Below are positions 33,612 to 43,533 of a stretch of DNA of 64,000 nucleotides, piece after piece. Within the stretch, counting starts at the first letter, position 1; every line of letters begins with the position of its first letter. A program made the translations under genes and the position numbers. This DNA comes from Longitalea luteola (lineage in GTDB: Bacteria; Bacteroidota; Bacteroidia; Chitinophagales; Chitinophagaceae). The stretch is taken from positions 186,001 through 250,000 of the forward strand of contig NZ_JAFIQX010000002.1 in assembly GCF_017356035.1 (NCBI RefSeq), in the 5' to 3' direction. Below the pieces are notes generated by a model. That model saw only the letters and a list, made by a program, of their open reading frames with translations. It made no database searches and was not told the DNA's origin.

Positions 33612-36266
33612 TTACTGCTTATCAGCAGGCGCCGGTTCGTCTGTAAAATACTGTTTCTCTGATAATGAATGCACCAGTTCGGCTACCAGGGCCGTCCAAC
33701 CTGTTTGATGGCTGGCGCCCAGTCCGGCACCGGTATCACCATGAAAATACTCATAGAACAATACCAGGTCGGCATTTTCAGATCGTTGATAGAACCAACT
33801 GTAAGCACCATGCGCAGGACGCTTGCCATGCTGATTAGGCTGGAACAGCGTGATCAACCTGCGGGTCAATTCTTCGGCCACCTGTACCAGGTTCATTTTA
33901 TTGCCAGAACCGATCGGGCATTCCACTACCAGTTCGTTGCCATAAAATTCGCCAAAATGCCGGATGGATTGAATAATGATATAGTTAATAGGCATCCACA
34001 ACGGACCTCGCCAGTTTGAATTACCGCCGAACATATCAGAGGTAGAATCGCCCGGTTCGTATTGGATCTTATATTCAATGCCTCGGATGTTCACAGAGAA
34101 CGGGTTCTTTTCATGGTATTTCGACAAAGCGCGGATACCCCAGGGCGATAGGAACTGCGTTTCATCCAATAGCCGTTCTAATAAAAATACCAGCCGTTCT
34201 TTCGGCACCAGTGATAATAAGATCGTTTTGCCGTCGCTTCGTTCTTCATTAGGCCAGAAGCGGTTATTTTTCTTCCGGTAATTTTCAAACCAGGTGATGC
34301 GTTTTCTGAAATCATCCAGCTTATCGAGCATCCGCTTTTCAATGGTTGATACTGCAAAAAGCGAGGTAAGGCCTACGATCGAGAAGATGCGCAAATGCAG
34401 GGGTTCGGAACCCGCTATAGACAATGTATCGTAAAAGAATTTATCTTCCTGGTTCCACATGCCCTGTTCATTCAGTGCCTCGGCGATCATTACAAAGTGC
34501 TCAAAGAATTTCGTAGCGGTGTCTTCGAACGATATATCATGCATGGCGATTTCCAGGGCCATATCCATCATGTTCAGCGCATACATGCCCATCCAGCTGG
34601 TTCCATCGGCCTGCTCCAGCTCCATATCGTTATGCACGAGGTGGCTTCGGTTAAATACCCCAATATTATCGAGTCCAAGGAATCCTCCCTGGAACATGTT
34701 ATTACCATTCGAATCTTTCCGGTTTATCCACCAGGTAAAATTGATGATCAGCTTTTGGAAGATCCGCTTTAGAAAAGGTATATCGCCTTTGCCGGTTTGC
34801 ATTTTTTCAATGCGGTATACTTCCATCGCAGCCCATGCCTGCACCGGCGGGTTTACATCGCTGAAATTCCATTCATAGGCCGGCAGCTGTCCATCGGGTT
34901 TCATATACCATTCGCGCATGATCAGCGTTAGCTGATGTTTGGCAAACACGGGATCAACCATGGCCATGGGAATACATTGAAAAGCCAGGTCCCACGCGGC
35001 ATACCAGGGATATTCCCATTTATCGGGCATGCAAATAATATCCTGGTTCTTGAGGTGTTTCCAGTCGTGGTTCCTTCCGTGTAACCGGGCTGCACTTACC
35101 GGTGTAATTCCATCGCTGGTGGTAAGCCAGCGTTCCACATCAAAGTGATAGTATTGTTTACTCCACAATAAACCAGCCAGCGCCCGCCGCTGGATCTTCG
35201 CCAGCCCGGGAACCTTCGTATTCGCCAGTACTTTGGCGTAGAAGTCATCGGCTTCCTGTTTGCGTAATTTAAAGATCTGTTCAAAGCCGTCGTGAAATGG
35301 ATCGTCTACCACCTTATTGCTTAGCCGAAGATAAACGGTTTCAGAACGGCCACCGTGAATGCGTAATTTATAAACAGGTGCAAACTTGGTTCCCGATTTC
35401 TTTTGCCGTAAGGCGGCAATGTTCTCGCCTTTGATGATAGCATCATGAAACGCGTCTTTGGTAAAAGGCGACAAATTCGGTTTGCCGTTCACTTTTTCAA
35501 AATTCGTTTCATTCTCCGTGAACAGGATATCGCGCGGCTGTTGAAAATATAAATAGTAAGTACCCAGCCGGTGATGGCTCGCTTTTACCGAAGTTTTATC
35601 GCGCCAGGCAATGGATGGCTTTTTCTTCGAAGCATCATGGCTCCAACGATTGTAAAACCATAGGGTAGGCAAAAGCGTTATTTCGGCCGACTTGGTATGA
35701 TGGTTATGAATATTTATCCGGATGCTGATATCCCGCGAACTATGTTTCGCGTAGGTTACGTGCACATCAAAATATTCATTGTTATTGAAAATGCCTGTAT
35801 CGAGGATCTCATATTCCGGTTCCGTACGCGAACGTTGCCTGTTCACTGACAACAGCTCATCATAAGGAAATTTCTGTTGCGGGTATTTATACAAATACTC
35901 CATGTAGTAGTGGGTAGGCAAATTGTCGAGGTAGTAATAAAGTTCTTTAACATCCTCGCCATGATTGCCTTCATAGTTTCCCAGTCCAAACAGGCGTTCT
36001 TTCAAAATAGGGTCTTTTCCATTCCAAACAGTAATGGCAAAACACAGGTTTTGAAAGAAATCGGAAATACCCGCGATACCATCTTCACCCCATCTGTAGG
36101 CACGAAAGCGCGCCTGGTCATGGGTAATATAATTCCAGGCGTCGTTATTATGACTAAAATCTTCTCTTACAGTTCCCCACTGTCTTTCACTTAAATACGG
36201 TCCCCATTGCTCCAAAGGAATTTTCCTCGTGGAATTAACCGCAAGTCGTTGATGTTCTGCACTCAT
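33612..36266 (-). CDS. GH63-family glucosidase
   Basis: 884 residues, the usual size of bacterial GH63-like enzymes. N-terminal beta domain (PYLSERQWGTVREDFSHNNDAWNYITHDQARFRAYRWGEDG), then the (alpha/alpha)6 barrel with WDLAFQCIPMAMVDP, VHNDMELEQADGTSWMGMY and the C-terminal GAYSWFYQRSENADLVLFYEYFHGDTGAGLGASHQTGW. Hydrolyses alpha-glucosides or mannosylglycerate-type substrates. No signal peptide, so cytoplasmic, perhaps in trehalose/glycogen or compatible-solute metabolism. Single gene with own terminator. Confidence 0.9.
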   Translation of the reverse strand: MSAEHQRLAVNSTRKIPLEQWGPYLSERQWGTVREDFSHNNDAWNYITHDQARFRAYRWGEDGIAGISDFFQNLCFAITVWNGKDPILKERLFGLGNYEGNHGEDVKELYYYLDNLPTHYYMEYLYKYPQQKFPYDELLSVNRQRSRTEPEYEILDTGIFNNNEYFDVHVTYAKHSSRDISIRINIHNHHTKSAEITLLPTLWFYNRWSHDASKKKPSIAWRDKTSVKASHHRLGTYYLYFQQPRDILFTENETNFEKVNGKPNLSPFTKDAFHDAIIKGENIAALRQKKSGTKFAPVYKLRIHGGRSETVYLRLSNKVVDDPFHDGFEQIFKLRKQEADDFYAKVLANTKVPGLAKIQRRALAGLLWSKQYYHFDVERWLTTSDGITPVSAARLHGRNHDWKHLKNQDIICMPDKWEYPWYAAWDLAFQCIPMAMVDPVFAKHQLTLIMREWYMKPDGQLPAYEWNFSDVNPPVQAWAAMEVYRIEKMQTGKGDIPFLKRIFQKLIINFTWWINRKDSNGNNMFQGGFLGLDNIGVFNRSHLVHNDMELEQADGTSWMGMYALNMMDMALEIAMHDISFEDTATKFFEHFVMIAEALNEQGMWNQEDKFFYDTLSIAGSEPLHLRIFSIVGLTSLFAVSTIEKRMLDKLDDFRKRITWFENYRKKNNRFWPNEERSDGKTILLSLVPKERLVFLLERLLDETQFLSPWGIRALSKYHEKNPFSVNIRGIEYKIQYEPGDSTSDMFGGNSNWRGPLWMPINYIIIQSIRHFGEFYGNELVVECPIGSGNKMNLVQVAEELTRRLITLFQPNQHGKRPAHGAYSWFYQRSENADLVLFYEYFHGDTGAGLGASHQTGWTALVAELVHSLSEKQYFTDEPAPADKQ

Positions 36267-36475
36267 GATCCAGTTTTGTGCTTTATTAATTAATACGCTG
36301 GCAAGCGACCGGCGGTAAGCATCAATTATTTAATAATCGTCTAAAATACTATTATGAAGTTACTGTATAGGGGTCATTTAATAAAAGAATAGCCCCCTGT
36401 TTATGGCAGGAAATGAATAAATTTTACATAGGACACGGGGTTATTAAATATGTGTTAATACAATGAATCTATTAG

Positions 36476-37246
36476 TTACGGCTGTTCCTTATCAATATTC
36501 AGGAACGGCTTAACCAGATCGATGGGTACGGGGAAGATGGTGGTTGAGTTATTTTCGGTGGCAATTTCTCTCAATGTTTGCAGGTAGCGCAGTGTAAGGG
36601 CGCTGGGTTGATCGCTCAAAATGCGGGCGGCATCGGCCAGCCGTTGCGATGCCTGGAATTCGCCCTCAGCTGCAATGACCTTCGAACGGCGCTCGCGTTC
36701 GGCTTCCGCCTGCTTGGCCATGGCCCGCTGCATTTCCTGTGGCAGGTCAATTTGCTTTACTTCCACGTTCGATACTTTAATGCCCCAGGGTTCGGTATGC
36801 GTATCTATGATCTGCTGCAGTTTCTGGTTTATTTTTTCCCGCTGCGATAGCAGGTCATCCAGCTCTGACTGACCCAGTACACTGCGCAACGTTGTTTGTG
36901 AGAACTGGGAAGTGGCTACCAGGTAATTCTCCACTTCTACAATGGCTTTTTGAGGTTGAAGCACCCTGAAATACACCACGGCATTTACTTTTATGGAAAC
37001 GTTATCCTCAGTGATGATATCCTGTGGCGGAACATCCATTACTACTGTACGCAAGCTTACTTTTACCATCTTATCAATAACCGGTATTAATAAAATAAGA
37101 CCCGGCCCACGAACAGAAACCAGGCGGCCTAACCTGAATACAACGCCCCGCTCGTATTCACGTAAAATTCGAATGGCGCTGGAAAGCACAAAGATCAGGA
37201 ACATCACTATGACAATGGCTGAAGCAGAAAAAGGTAATGTGTTCAT
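36476..37246 (-). CDS. Slipin (stomatin/SPFH family) membrane protein
   Basis: 256 residues. N-terminal membrane helix (7-27) followed by the SPFH domain ([41 protein letters not shown], given in part) and the C-terminal helical [21 protein letters not shown]. Forms oligomeric membrane microdomain scaffolds. It starts 12 nt after nfeD; the NfeD-slipin pair is one of the most conserved bacterial gene pairs. Confidence 0.93.
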   Translation of the reverse strand: MNTLPFSASAIVIVMFLIFVLSSAIRILREYERGVVFRLGRLVSVRGPGLILLIPVIDKMVKVSLRTVVMDVPPQDIITEDNVSIKVNAVVYFRVLQPQKAIVEVENYLVATSQFSQTTLRSVLGQSELDDLLSQREKINQKLQQIIDTHTEPWGIKVSNVEVKQIDLPQEMQRAMAKQAEAERERRSKVIAAEGEFQASQRLADAARILSDQPSALTLRYLQTLREIATENNSTTIFPVPIDLVKPFLNIDKEQP

Positions 37247-37258
37247 ATTAAAACGGGT

Positions 37259-38557
37259 TTATGCTGATGGATCATGGTATTGTTCTACCTGCAGGGTAAG
37301 ATTTAAAATGCCTGTCACGATCACTTTTTTTCCTTCGGGAATGAACCCGCTGGCAGCAATGGCCTTCCAGATCTCCCCATGCATACGTACGGTACCGCCG
37401 GGATTCAATTCACTTAATGAGTGACCTACTTCGCCTATCATGGCTTCAAAACCGATCACTGGTTTTGCCCGCTGTGCTTTTAATCCCATGCCTATCACGA
37501 ACATGAAAAAGAGAGCACTTACAGCAACCGCTGTCAGGATCACCGCCCACGACAAACTGGCCATGGCCCAGGCTTCATCCGTTCGAATGAGCATCATGGA
37601 ACCAAGCAACAGGGATATGACACCGCCTACGGCCAGTAATCCGTGACTCACAATTTTTATTTCAAGCAGAAATAAGATCACGCCAAAAACGATCAGGGCG
37701 AGACCGGCATAATTTACCGGTAAGGTATGCATCGTGTACAAGGCGAGAATGATACAAATGCCGCCGATGATACCCGGGAAAATAGCACCCGGACTGTACA
37801 GTTCAAAAATGAGTCCGTACAAACCCAGCAGAAATAAAATATAAGCGACATTGGGATCACTGAGGATATTCAGCATTTTTTCGCCCAAGCCCATTTCGAG
37901 CGAACGGATGGCTGCATTCTTCGTATGCAGTGTAACCGTGCCCGAACTAACGGTGATGGGCCTCCCATCGATGCTGTTCAGGAGCTCCTGTTCAGTAGAG
38001 GCTACCAGGTTAATGACATTATATTCCAGCGCTTCCGATTCAGTAAGCGATACACTGTTTTGCACTGCCTGTGCTGCCCACTCGGCATTGCGGGATCGTT
38101 TGGCGGCAATGGATTTTATAAAGGCAATAGCATCATTGGTAACCTTTGCGCTCAGGATGGTATCCATTTCACCCTGACTGCTTACCGGGTGAGCGGCGCC
38201 AATATTGGTACCCGGCGCCATTGCAGCTATATGAGCCGCCATAGTGATAAACACGCCAGCAGAACCTGCATGGGCGCCCCCTGGTGAAACATAAACAACA
38301 ACGGGTACCGGTGATCCGAGAATGTCGCTTACAATAGAGCGGGTACTTTTCAATAATCCGCCGGGGGTGTTCAAATGAATAAGTAAACAGGCAGCCTGTT
38401 CTTTTTTTGCCACATCCATGGCGCGACGAATAAAATCTGCCGAAGCCGGATTAATAGTGGCGTCTACCTTTATAGAAACTACTTTTTGCGCATACAATGG
38501 CAATGCACTTACAATAAGCAGCAGGTAATATAGTAAAATGCGCTTCATAACATTCAA
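37259..38557 (-). CDS. nfeD: NfeD-family membrane serine protease
   Basis: 432 residues. Signal peptide about 1-23; ClpP-like protease domain with HLNTPGGLLKS and the nucleophile S99 in AHAGSAGVFIT; four to five membrane helices (about 235-355); C-terminal NfeD OB-fold (GFEAMIGEVGHSLSELNPGGTVRMHGEIW). Long NfeD forms cleave stomatin-like proteins. Immediately upstream of the slipin gene. An ATG three codons in (38548) is an alternative start. Confidence 0.93.
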   Translation of the reverse strand: MNVMKRILLYYLLLIVSALPLYAQKVVSIKVDATINPASADFIRRAMDVAKKEQAACLLIHLNTPGGLLKSTRSIVSDILGSPVPVVVYVSPGGAHAGSAGVFITMAAHIAAMAPGTNIGAAHPVSSQGEMDTILSAKVTNDAIAFIKSIAAKRSRNAEWAAQAVQNSVSLTESEALEYNVINLVASTEQELLNSIDGRPITVSSGTVTLHTKNAAIRSLEMGLGEKMLNILSDPNVAYILFLLGLYGLIFELYSPGAIFPGIIGGICIILALYTMHTLPVNYAGLALIVFGVILFLLEIKIVSHGLLAVGGVISLLLGSMMLIRTDEAWAMASLSWAVILTAVAVSALFFMFVIGMGLKAQRAKPVIGFEAMIGEVGHSLSELNPGGTVRMHGEIWKAIAASGFIPEGKKVIVTGILNLTLQVEQYHDPSA

Positions 38558-38683
38558 ACAGCTTTATTGCGCGTGAAGCAGGAGACTGATCAGTATTGTA
38601 TAAAGTGCGGATAGAAGGGGAAAGTTGTCTATTGTAATTTACTGAAATGGCCGGGAATGGCAAAATAAGATTAGCAGCTTAAT

Positions 38684-38781
38684 GCCTAGGCTTAACGCTG
38701 ATTTCCGCGTTTTGCGCCTGCTGCCAATAGGCGGAGTGCCTTTGATTTTGGGCTTCGGCGTTCTGCGTTTAGCGTTCAGCA
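38684..38781. repeat. Degenerate repeat-word spacer behind chrA
   Basis: Tracts such as GCTTAACGCTGA near 38691 and TTTAGCGTTCAGC near 38769 are inverted relatives of each other; GC-richer than flanks, no ORF. Confidence 0.5.
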
Positions 38782-40047
38782 TTACATCTGGAATGCCCAG
38801 CCGAGCAGTAAACAGATCAATACAATGATAGGAGAGGGAATGCGCGTAAAGTTCAGCAGTAGCCAGGTACCCACGATAACAGCAAGGTTTATGATACTAA
38901 CAGTTCGGAAGCCGATCACAGAAATATCGCGCATCATATAAATGGTGCCGGCCACCATAATACCTACGACTACAGCATTGATGCCTTCCAGCGCCCGGTA
39001 TACTATTACATAGCGTTGCAGGTTATGCCAGATGGGAAAAAAGAATAATACCAGCAGGGCGCTTGGTAAAAAAATGGCAATGGATCCTATGATACAACCG
39101 AGTATTTGCCAAAGGGTGCCTTTGTCTTTCATGGCCATGCCGCCCATAAAAGAAGAAATGGAAAATACAGGTCCGGGTATGGCTCGAACAATTCCGGCGC
39201 CGGTATAAAAATCATCACGCTCGATGCTGATGACATTGCCTTTCTTGTTCAGGTTTTTTCGAATAACTACCGGCGACTTCGGACGTTCAACATACTGTTC
39301 ATACATCATGGGTATTAATACCTGTCCGCCACCAAAGACCAGGCTGCCAAAGCGGTAAGTATTTTCGAACAGGTTCAGCGGACGGCGGTTCGGCCAGTCG
39401 TTTTTTCTGGCCATTTCACTCACAACCCCCGCTACAAAAAAGATGATGGCAAATAGCCAGATGTTACCCCATTTAATTTTTTTTACGGGTTGTGCTTTTT
39501 CAGGAATGCGTTTATCGCTCAGGTTGGTTATAAAGCCGCCAGCCACCAGCAATACCGGAAAGATCCACGGCGATTTGAACAGGAAATAAGTGGTGATAGT
39601 ACTTATCACCATGATAACACGGGTAATATTGTTATGTATAGCCAGTTTGAAAGATCGGGTAGCGGCAAAGGCGAGGAAACCCACCGCCATGGGTTGAATG
39701 AATTTAAAGATCCCGTTGCTCACAGACTTGCTGTCGAAAAACTCGAGCAGAAAAGAAAAGGCGCCCATTAAAATACAGGCCGGAGAGATCCAGATAAGCA
39801 ACGTTAATATGGCCAGCGGAATGCCACCCCGTTTATAACCTATGAGGGTTAACACCTGGGTTGAAGAGGCGCCGGGCAACAGCTGGCAGAATGAATTATA
39901 CTCCAGCAGTTCCTGTTCGGTAACATCGTGGCGCCGATGAACGAATGTTTTCATCACCATACCAAAATGACCTTGCGGTCCGCCAAAGGCAGAAACACTA
40001 TGAATAAAGACCGCCTTCAAAAAAGGTATATGGCGCAGAAGGATCAT
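38782..40047 (-). CDS. chrA: Chromate transporter (ChrA family), fused two-domain form
   Basis: 421 residues with about 12 membrane helices in two CHR halves. First half: [18 protein letters not shown] and [23 protein letters not shown]; second half: [21 protein letters not shown] and [22 protein letters not shown]. The paired GGP/GGG-Q motifs are the family signature. Exports chromate (or sulfate-like anions). The ATG at 40047 is the first after an in-frame stop. 62 nt after the beta-lactamase-like gene. Confidence 0.92.
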   Translation of the reverse strand: MILLRHIPFLKAVFIHSVSAFGGPQGHFGMVMKTFVHRRHDVTEQELLEYNSFCQLLPGASSTQVLTLIGYKRGGIPLAILTLLIWISPACILMGAFSFLLEFFDSKSVSNGIFKFIQPMAVGFLAFAATRSFKLAIHNNITRVIMVISTITTYFLFKSPWIFPVLLVAGGFITNLSDKRIPEKAQPVKKIKWGNIWLFAIIFFVAGVVSEMARKNDWPNRRPLNLFENTYRFGSLVFGGGQVLIPMMYEQYVERPKSPVVIRKNLNKKGNVISIERDDFYTGAGIVRAIPGPVFSISSFMGGMAMKDKGTLWQILGCIIGSIAIFLPSALLVLFFFPIWHNLQRYVIVYRALEGINAVVVGIMVAGTIYMMRDISVIGFRTVSIINLAVIVGTWLLLNFTRIPSPIIVLICLLLGWAFQM

Positions 40048-40109
40048 TCCATTGTATTCAAATCACATCCGAAAGTTCACAAGTTAGGCAAACTGCATCA
40101 TTCGACGAC

Positions 40110-41000
40110 TTATAATGATGGTTTCCAGCGCGATCGTGGTTCAAAATAATTCCAGCATAGGGCCGATAGCTTGCGGGTAAGCACCCAGGCTTCATTTGAA
40201 TTATCCCAACGCTGGTCTTTCAGGTTTTTTGTTTCTACTGAAAAAATATAGGGACCATGTGGCGCCATCACCAACAATATTTCACTGCGCGATGCATTAA
40301 CACATCCATTCTTCGAGGCCACAAATATGTACGGTGGAATTTCGGCGATCGCCTGTTCATCATTATAATTTCTTCCCAACAGGCGGATCATTTTTTCACA
40401 GGATTGTTTGCTGATCACTTCGCCGCGGTAGATCTTTTCCATGAGGGTGCCCATTTCACGTGGAGTGGTTTGTCCCCACCCATATTGTTGCCTGTTGGCT
40501 TCGCGGCCCGGCGTTCTTGAATTCACTCTGGTATATTTCATGCCAAGGGAATCGAGTATTTCATTGATGCGGGTTCCGGTTCCGGCCAGGCTTTGCAACC
40601 AGAGGCTGGCGGTATTGTCGCTGGTAGTAAGCATCAACATGAGTACTTTATGCAATCCGATTTTTTCACCGTTTTTGAATGAACCCAGAATATCTTCACC
40701 GGCATAGTATAATGAATCTTTGTATTCAAGTTGCTGTTGGTACTCGAGCTCTCCTTTGGCTATTTTATCCTGGATGCCTATTAAGATGGGAACCTTCACC
40801 ATGCTGGCGGTTGGGAATATTGAATCGGCATTCACCTGTGCGATCTTTCCGGTGCGCAGGTTTTTAACATATACGCCAATATCTCCGGAAAGGTCTTTGA
40901 CCAGGTCCTGGATCTTTCGCTGCAATTTATGATCGATCTTTTGGGCTGATAAGGAACAGGCGATCAGTAATAACAATGAAGATAGAATATTTTTTTTCAT
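40110..41000 (-). CDS. Class A beta-lactamase-like serine hydrolase
   Basis: 296 residues. Signal peptide 1-19, then the class A fold: S66-M-V-K69 (SxxK), S127-D-N129 (SDN). The third motif is KNG (in VASKNGCVNASRSEI) rather than KTG/KSG, and no typical ExxLN omega-loop Glu is seen (RTPGREANRQQYGWGQ occupies the region). So it is a relative of the beta-lactamases; hydrolysis of beta-lactams is uncertain. Periplasmic. Co-directional with chrA. Confidence 0.85.
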   Translation of the reverse strand: MKKNILSSLLLLIACSLSAQKIDHKLQRKIQDLVKDLSGDIGVYVKNLRTGKIAQVNADSIFPTASMVKVPILIGIQDKIAKGELEYQQQLEYKDSLYYAGEDILGSFKNGEKIGLHKVLMLMLTTSDNTASLWLQSLAGTGTRINEILDSLGMKYTRVNSRTPGREANRQQYGWGQTTPREMGTLMEKIYRGEVISKQSCEKMIRLLGRNYNDEQAIAEIPPYIFVASKNGCVNASRSEILLVMAPHGPYIFSVETKNLKDQRWDNSNEAWVLTRKLSALCWNYFEPRSRWKPSL

Positions 41001-41150
41001 AATATGATCAGGTTCAAAAATTTCTCATGTGTTTTGTTTTCCAGGGAACTGGGGAAGCTGCCCACAAAGATTCCAAAATTTTAAGACCGGCAGTTGCTTT
41101 AATCAACTTATAATATAAAACAGCGTGCGCTCGACAATTTCGTTTAAGCG

Positions 41151-41723
41151 TTACCGATAGTAATTATTTCTTTCTATTTCTTCGAGCACTTTATCGGGCA
41201 CCAGGTAACGGATGGATTTTCCCTGCCGGATATTGTTACGGATATGCGTGGCTGATATCTGCAGCAGCGGCGCATCGAGAATGGTTATGCTGCCTTCTTT
41301 AAAATTATTCACTACATCGTGACCGGGCCGCCGGTACACATAAATGGGGCAGTGCTGCAGGATGAACTCATAGTTTTTCCACCTGGAAAGATTTTCAAAA
41401 CTGTCGCTGCCCATAATGATCGCAAACTGGTGGGTAGGATATTTTTCCTGCAAATACGCCAGTGTATTCACCGTGTAGGAAGGTTGCGGCAGGCGGAATT
41501 CAATATCACTGGCCTTCAATTTCGGTTCCGATTCAATGGCCAGTTGAACCAGGTTCAGCCGGTTGTAGGAGTTCAGTAAACTGGACGATTGTTTAAAAGG
41601 ATTTTGTGGAGATACGACCAGCCAGATCTGATCAAGATCAGAATTTTGCAACATGTAATTCGCAATGATCAAATGACCATGATGAATAGGATTGAATGAT
41701 CCGAAGTAAAGTCCAACTTTCAT
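41151..41723 (-). CDS. nadD: Nicotinate-nucleotide adenylyltransferase
   Basis: 190 residues. Nucleotidyltransferase motif GSFNPIHHGH (residues 8-17), WLVVSPQNPFK, FAIIMGSDSFENLSRWKNYE and the C-terminal ISATHIRNNIRQGKSI. Forms nicotinate adenine dinucleotide from NaMN and ATP. Full length. Stands alone on the minus strand; nadA is 10 kb away. Confidence 0.95.
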   Translation of the reverse strand: MKVGLYFGSFNPIHHGHLIIANYMLQNSDLDQIWLVVSPQNPFKQSSSLLNSYNRLNLVQLAIESEPKLKASDIEFRLPQPSYTVNTLAYLQEKYPTHQFAIIMGSDSFENLSRWKNYEFILQHCPIYVYRRPGHDVVNNFKEGSITILDAPLLQISATHIRNNIRQGKSIRYLVPDKVLEEIERNNYYR

Positions 41724-42308
41724 AAATGCTAACAGTTCCCCTTTTTAAAGTTCCTGAATTAATCGCTTCTTGCGACGGATAATTTTCTGCAAAGAAACAG
41801 ATTCATAGTGCATGAAAGATGGGATTGGCGATGCAGAAAAAAATATTGCGAAGGGCCGGTAAGACAGTGCAGCGGCTGATTCAACATGTCTTCTTCTCCT
41901 TTAGCTGCCTTTACCAATTATACTCCCACTCACCACGGCTGTATAATGGTAGCGTACCAGCTTCGGGCCTTCTTCGCCTTTTTCTCCTGCCTGTGTCATA
42001 CGTAAGTTGTGTATGTTTCGTACATATCCCGTTCTTTTATAGGTACGGCTTATATACGAGACATATACGAGATATATACGGCACATGTACGAGACATTGA
42101 CGAAGATGCTCCGGTTCAGGTACGAAGATGGGTCGGTTCAAAGTGACCGCAGAATGGTAGGTTATGCGAAAGGATAAAAGGATGGATCCTGGAATAGAAT
42201 ATCCTTCAGGAGGATACAAAGCAGACCAAAGTTTGATGAGGATGACGGAAAGAGAGCCTGTAGTAAAATTAGACAGGAATAGAGGGAGGTGTAAAAACCG
42301 GAACCGCT
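41724..42308. other. 585-bp intergenic region holding an 11-bp tandem array
   Basis: No credible ORF: short open frames lack family features, RBS or codon pattern. It contains the 11-bp repeat at 42052-42106. Confidence 0.55.
42052..42106. repeat. 5 x 11-bp tandem repeat, unit ATATACGAGAC
   Basis: Consecutive units: ATATACGAGAC, ATATACGAGAT, ATATACGGCAC, ATGTACGAGAC, ATTGACGAAGA. Period is one DNA helical turn. Confidence 0.85.
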
Positions 42309-42542
42309 TTATACAAATCCGAGTTCCTCTACAAAAATATTATCGGCTTCATTCAATCGTAAACTGAGGTTATAGCCAGCAACAATTATTGAGATGGGAT
42401 CGCCCAGCGGGGCAATTTGTTCTACCTTAACCAATTCACCGGGAACACAACCCATTTCCATTAGTTTAAGAAAGAGGTCATTATTTTCAAAAGAAAGTAT
42501 CCGGGCAACAGTTCCTGTTTCTATTTCTGATAATCGTTTCAT
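42309..42542 (-). CDS. feoA: FeoA-domain protein, stand-alone
   Basis: 77 residues, SH3-like FeoA domain: MKRLSEIETGTVARILSF, LKLMEMGCVPGELVKVEQ, DPISIIVAGYNLSLRLNEADNI. FeoA assists the Fe(II) transporter FeoB. No feoB follows: downstream is non-coding, then nadD. It may serve a distant feoB. Its -7 element (TACATTTG, minus) overlaps that of ybeY. Confidence 0.88.
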   Translation of the reverse strand: MKRLSEIETGTVARILSFENNDLFLKLMEMGCVPGELVKVEQIAPLGDPISIIVAGYNLSLRLNEADNIFVEELGFV

Positions 42543-42556
42543 AATTCAATAGACAA

Positions 42557-42570
42557 CAAATGTAGCTTTG
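42557..42570. promoter_or_regulatory. Overlapping divergent -7 elements for feoA (-) and ybeY (+)
   Basis: TACATTTG on the minus strand (42557-42564) and TAGCTTTG on the plus strand (42563-42570) share the two bases 42563-42564. feoA begins 14 nt to the left, ybeY 33 nt to the right. Confidence 0.6.
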
Positions 42571-42602
42571 TATTTATTAATGACAGTTACGAATTTCGAA
42601 AA

Positions 42603-43049
42603 ATGCATAATCTTAACACTCCGCCTGTTCAATTTCACTTTTTGTTGGCTGTATCCTTTTCTCACCGTTCCCTGGTGAAGGAAGTTGTTAGGGATATTTT
42701 TAAAAAGGAGAAGACTAAACTGGAACAACTTCGGTACATATTCTGTTCAGATGAATACCTTTTAGAGATCAACAAACAACATCTACAGCACAATTATTAC
42801 ACGGATATTATCACCTTCGACCTCTCTGAAAATGACAATGCGGTAATAGGAGAAGTTTATATAAGTGTTGACCGGGTTAAGGACAATGCCCGCACTTATA
42901 AAGTTCCTTTCAAACATGAACTCCTTCGGGTAATATTTCATGGCGCTCTGCATTTATGTGGGTATAAGGACAAGACCAAAAAAGAAGAAGACTTAATGCG
43001 AAAGGCTGAGGATAAATATCTACACTACTATTTGTCTAAACTTCAATAG
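42603..43049 (+). CDS. ybeY: Endoribonuclease/rRNA maturation factor YbeY
   Basis: 148 residues. UPF0054 fold with YFTDIITFDLSE-type core (NYYTDIITFDLS) and the metal motif HGALHLCGYKDK. The canonical third His (HxxxHxxxxxH) is replaced by Lys here, which I believe is usual for Bacteroidota YbeY. Acts in 16S rRNA 3' processing and ribosome quality control. A parS-like palindrome begins 3 bp after the stop. Confidence 0.9.
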   Translation: MHNLNTPPVQFHFLLAVSFSHRSLVKEVVRDIFKKEKTKLEQLRYIFCSDEYLLEINKQHLQHNYYTDIITFDLSENDNAVIGEVYISVDRVKDNARTYKVPFKHELLRVIFHGALHLCGYKDKTKKEEDLMRKAEDKYLHYYLSKLQ

Positions 43050-43051
43050 GG

Positions 43052-43067
43052 TGTTCCACGTGGAACG
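43052..43067. promoter_or_regulatory. parS-like palindrome 1
   Basis: TGTTCCACGTGGAACG: a perfect 14-bp palindrome GTTCCACGTGGAAC at 43053-43066. Differs from the general parS TGTTTCACGTGAAACA at symmetric positions 5 and 12, plus the last base. It begins three bases after the ybeY stop. Confidence 0.65.
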
Positions 43068-43533
43068 TGAAACATTACATTTACCTGAATGATAACTAAT
43101 AGGCGGAAGGTTAGATACTATCCAGTTCAAGAATCAGTTTTTATACGACCTTCTGTAGATCTGGGGGAAGGAATCTATTCCTTACAGCGACTCTTACAGT
43201 TCCACCATGTTTTAACCCTATTGAAATCTAGATTGGGGAAATCATATTCTACACTACAGCCTCCTCTACATTCCATCAAAATAAAACTGCCCCCGGATCA
43301 ATCATCTTTTAATACGGCGGATGCTCAATTGAAATACAGCTGTCATGGGCTGGGTAAAAAGACAGGCATTTTATAAAAGAGTGGAACCACCATTGAAAAT
43401 ATTGGATTGGCAGTGTACTCCCTGTGGTTTAATGTACACTGGTTCTCAATAAGCAGGCATAACACTGCCCGCTTACCATTAGACCGATCGCTTCAGTGTT
43501 CCGGATGGTATGGTTTAATCATCAGCAACAAGA

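Noticed and set aside
41819-42367. Short ORFs 41819-42100 and 42164-42367
   Set aside because: Low-quality composition, overlap an 11-bp tandem repeat, no promoter or RBS, no recognisable domain.
42309-42542. feoAB operon
   Set aside because: Only feoA is present; no FeoB-like GTPase or membrane frame lies in the window.
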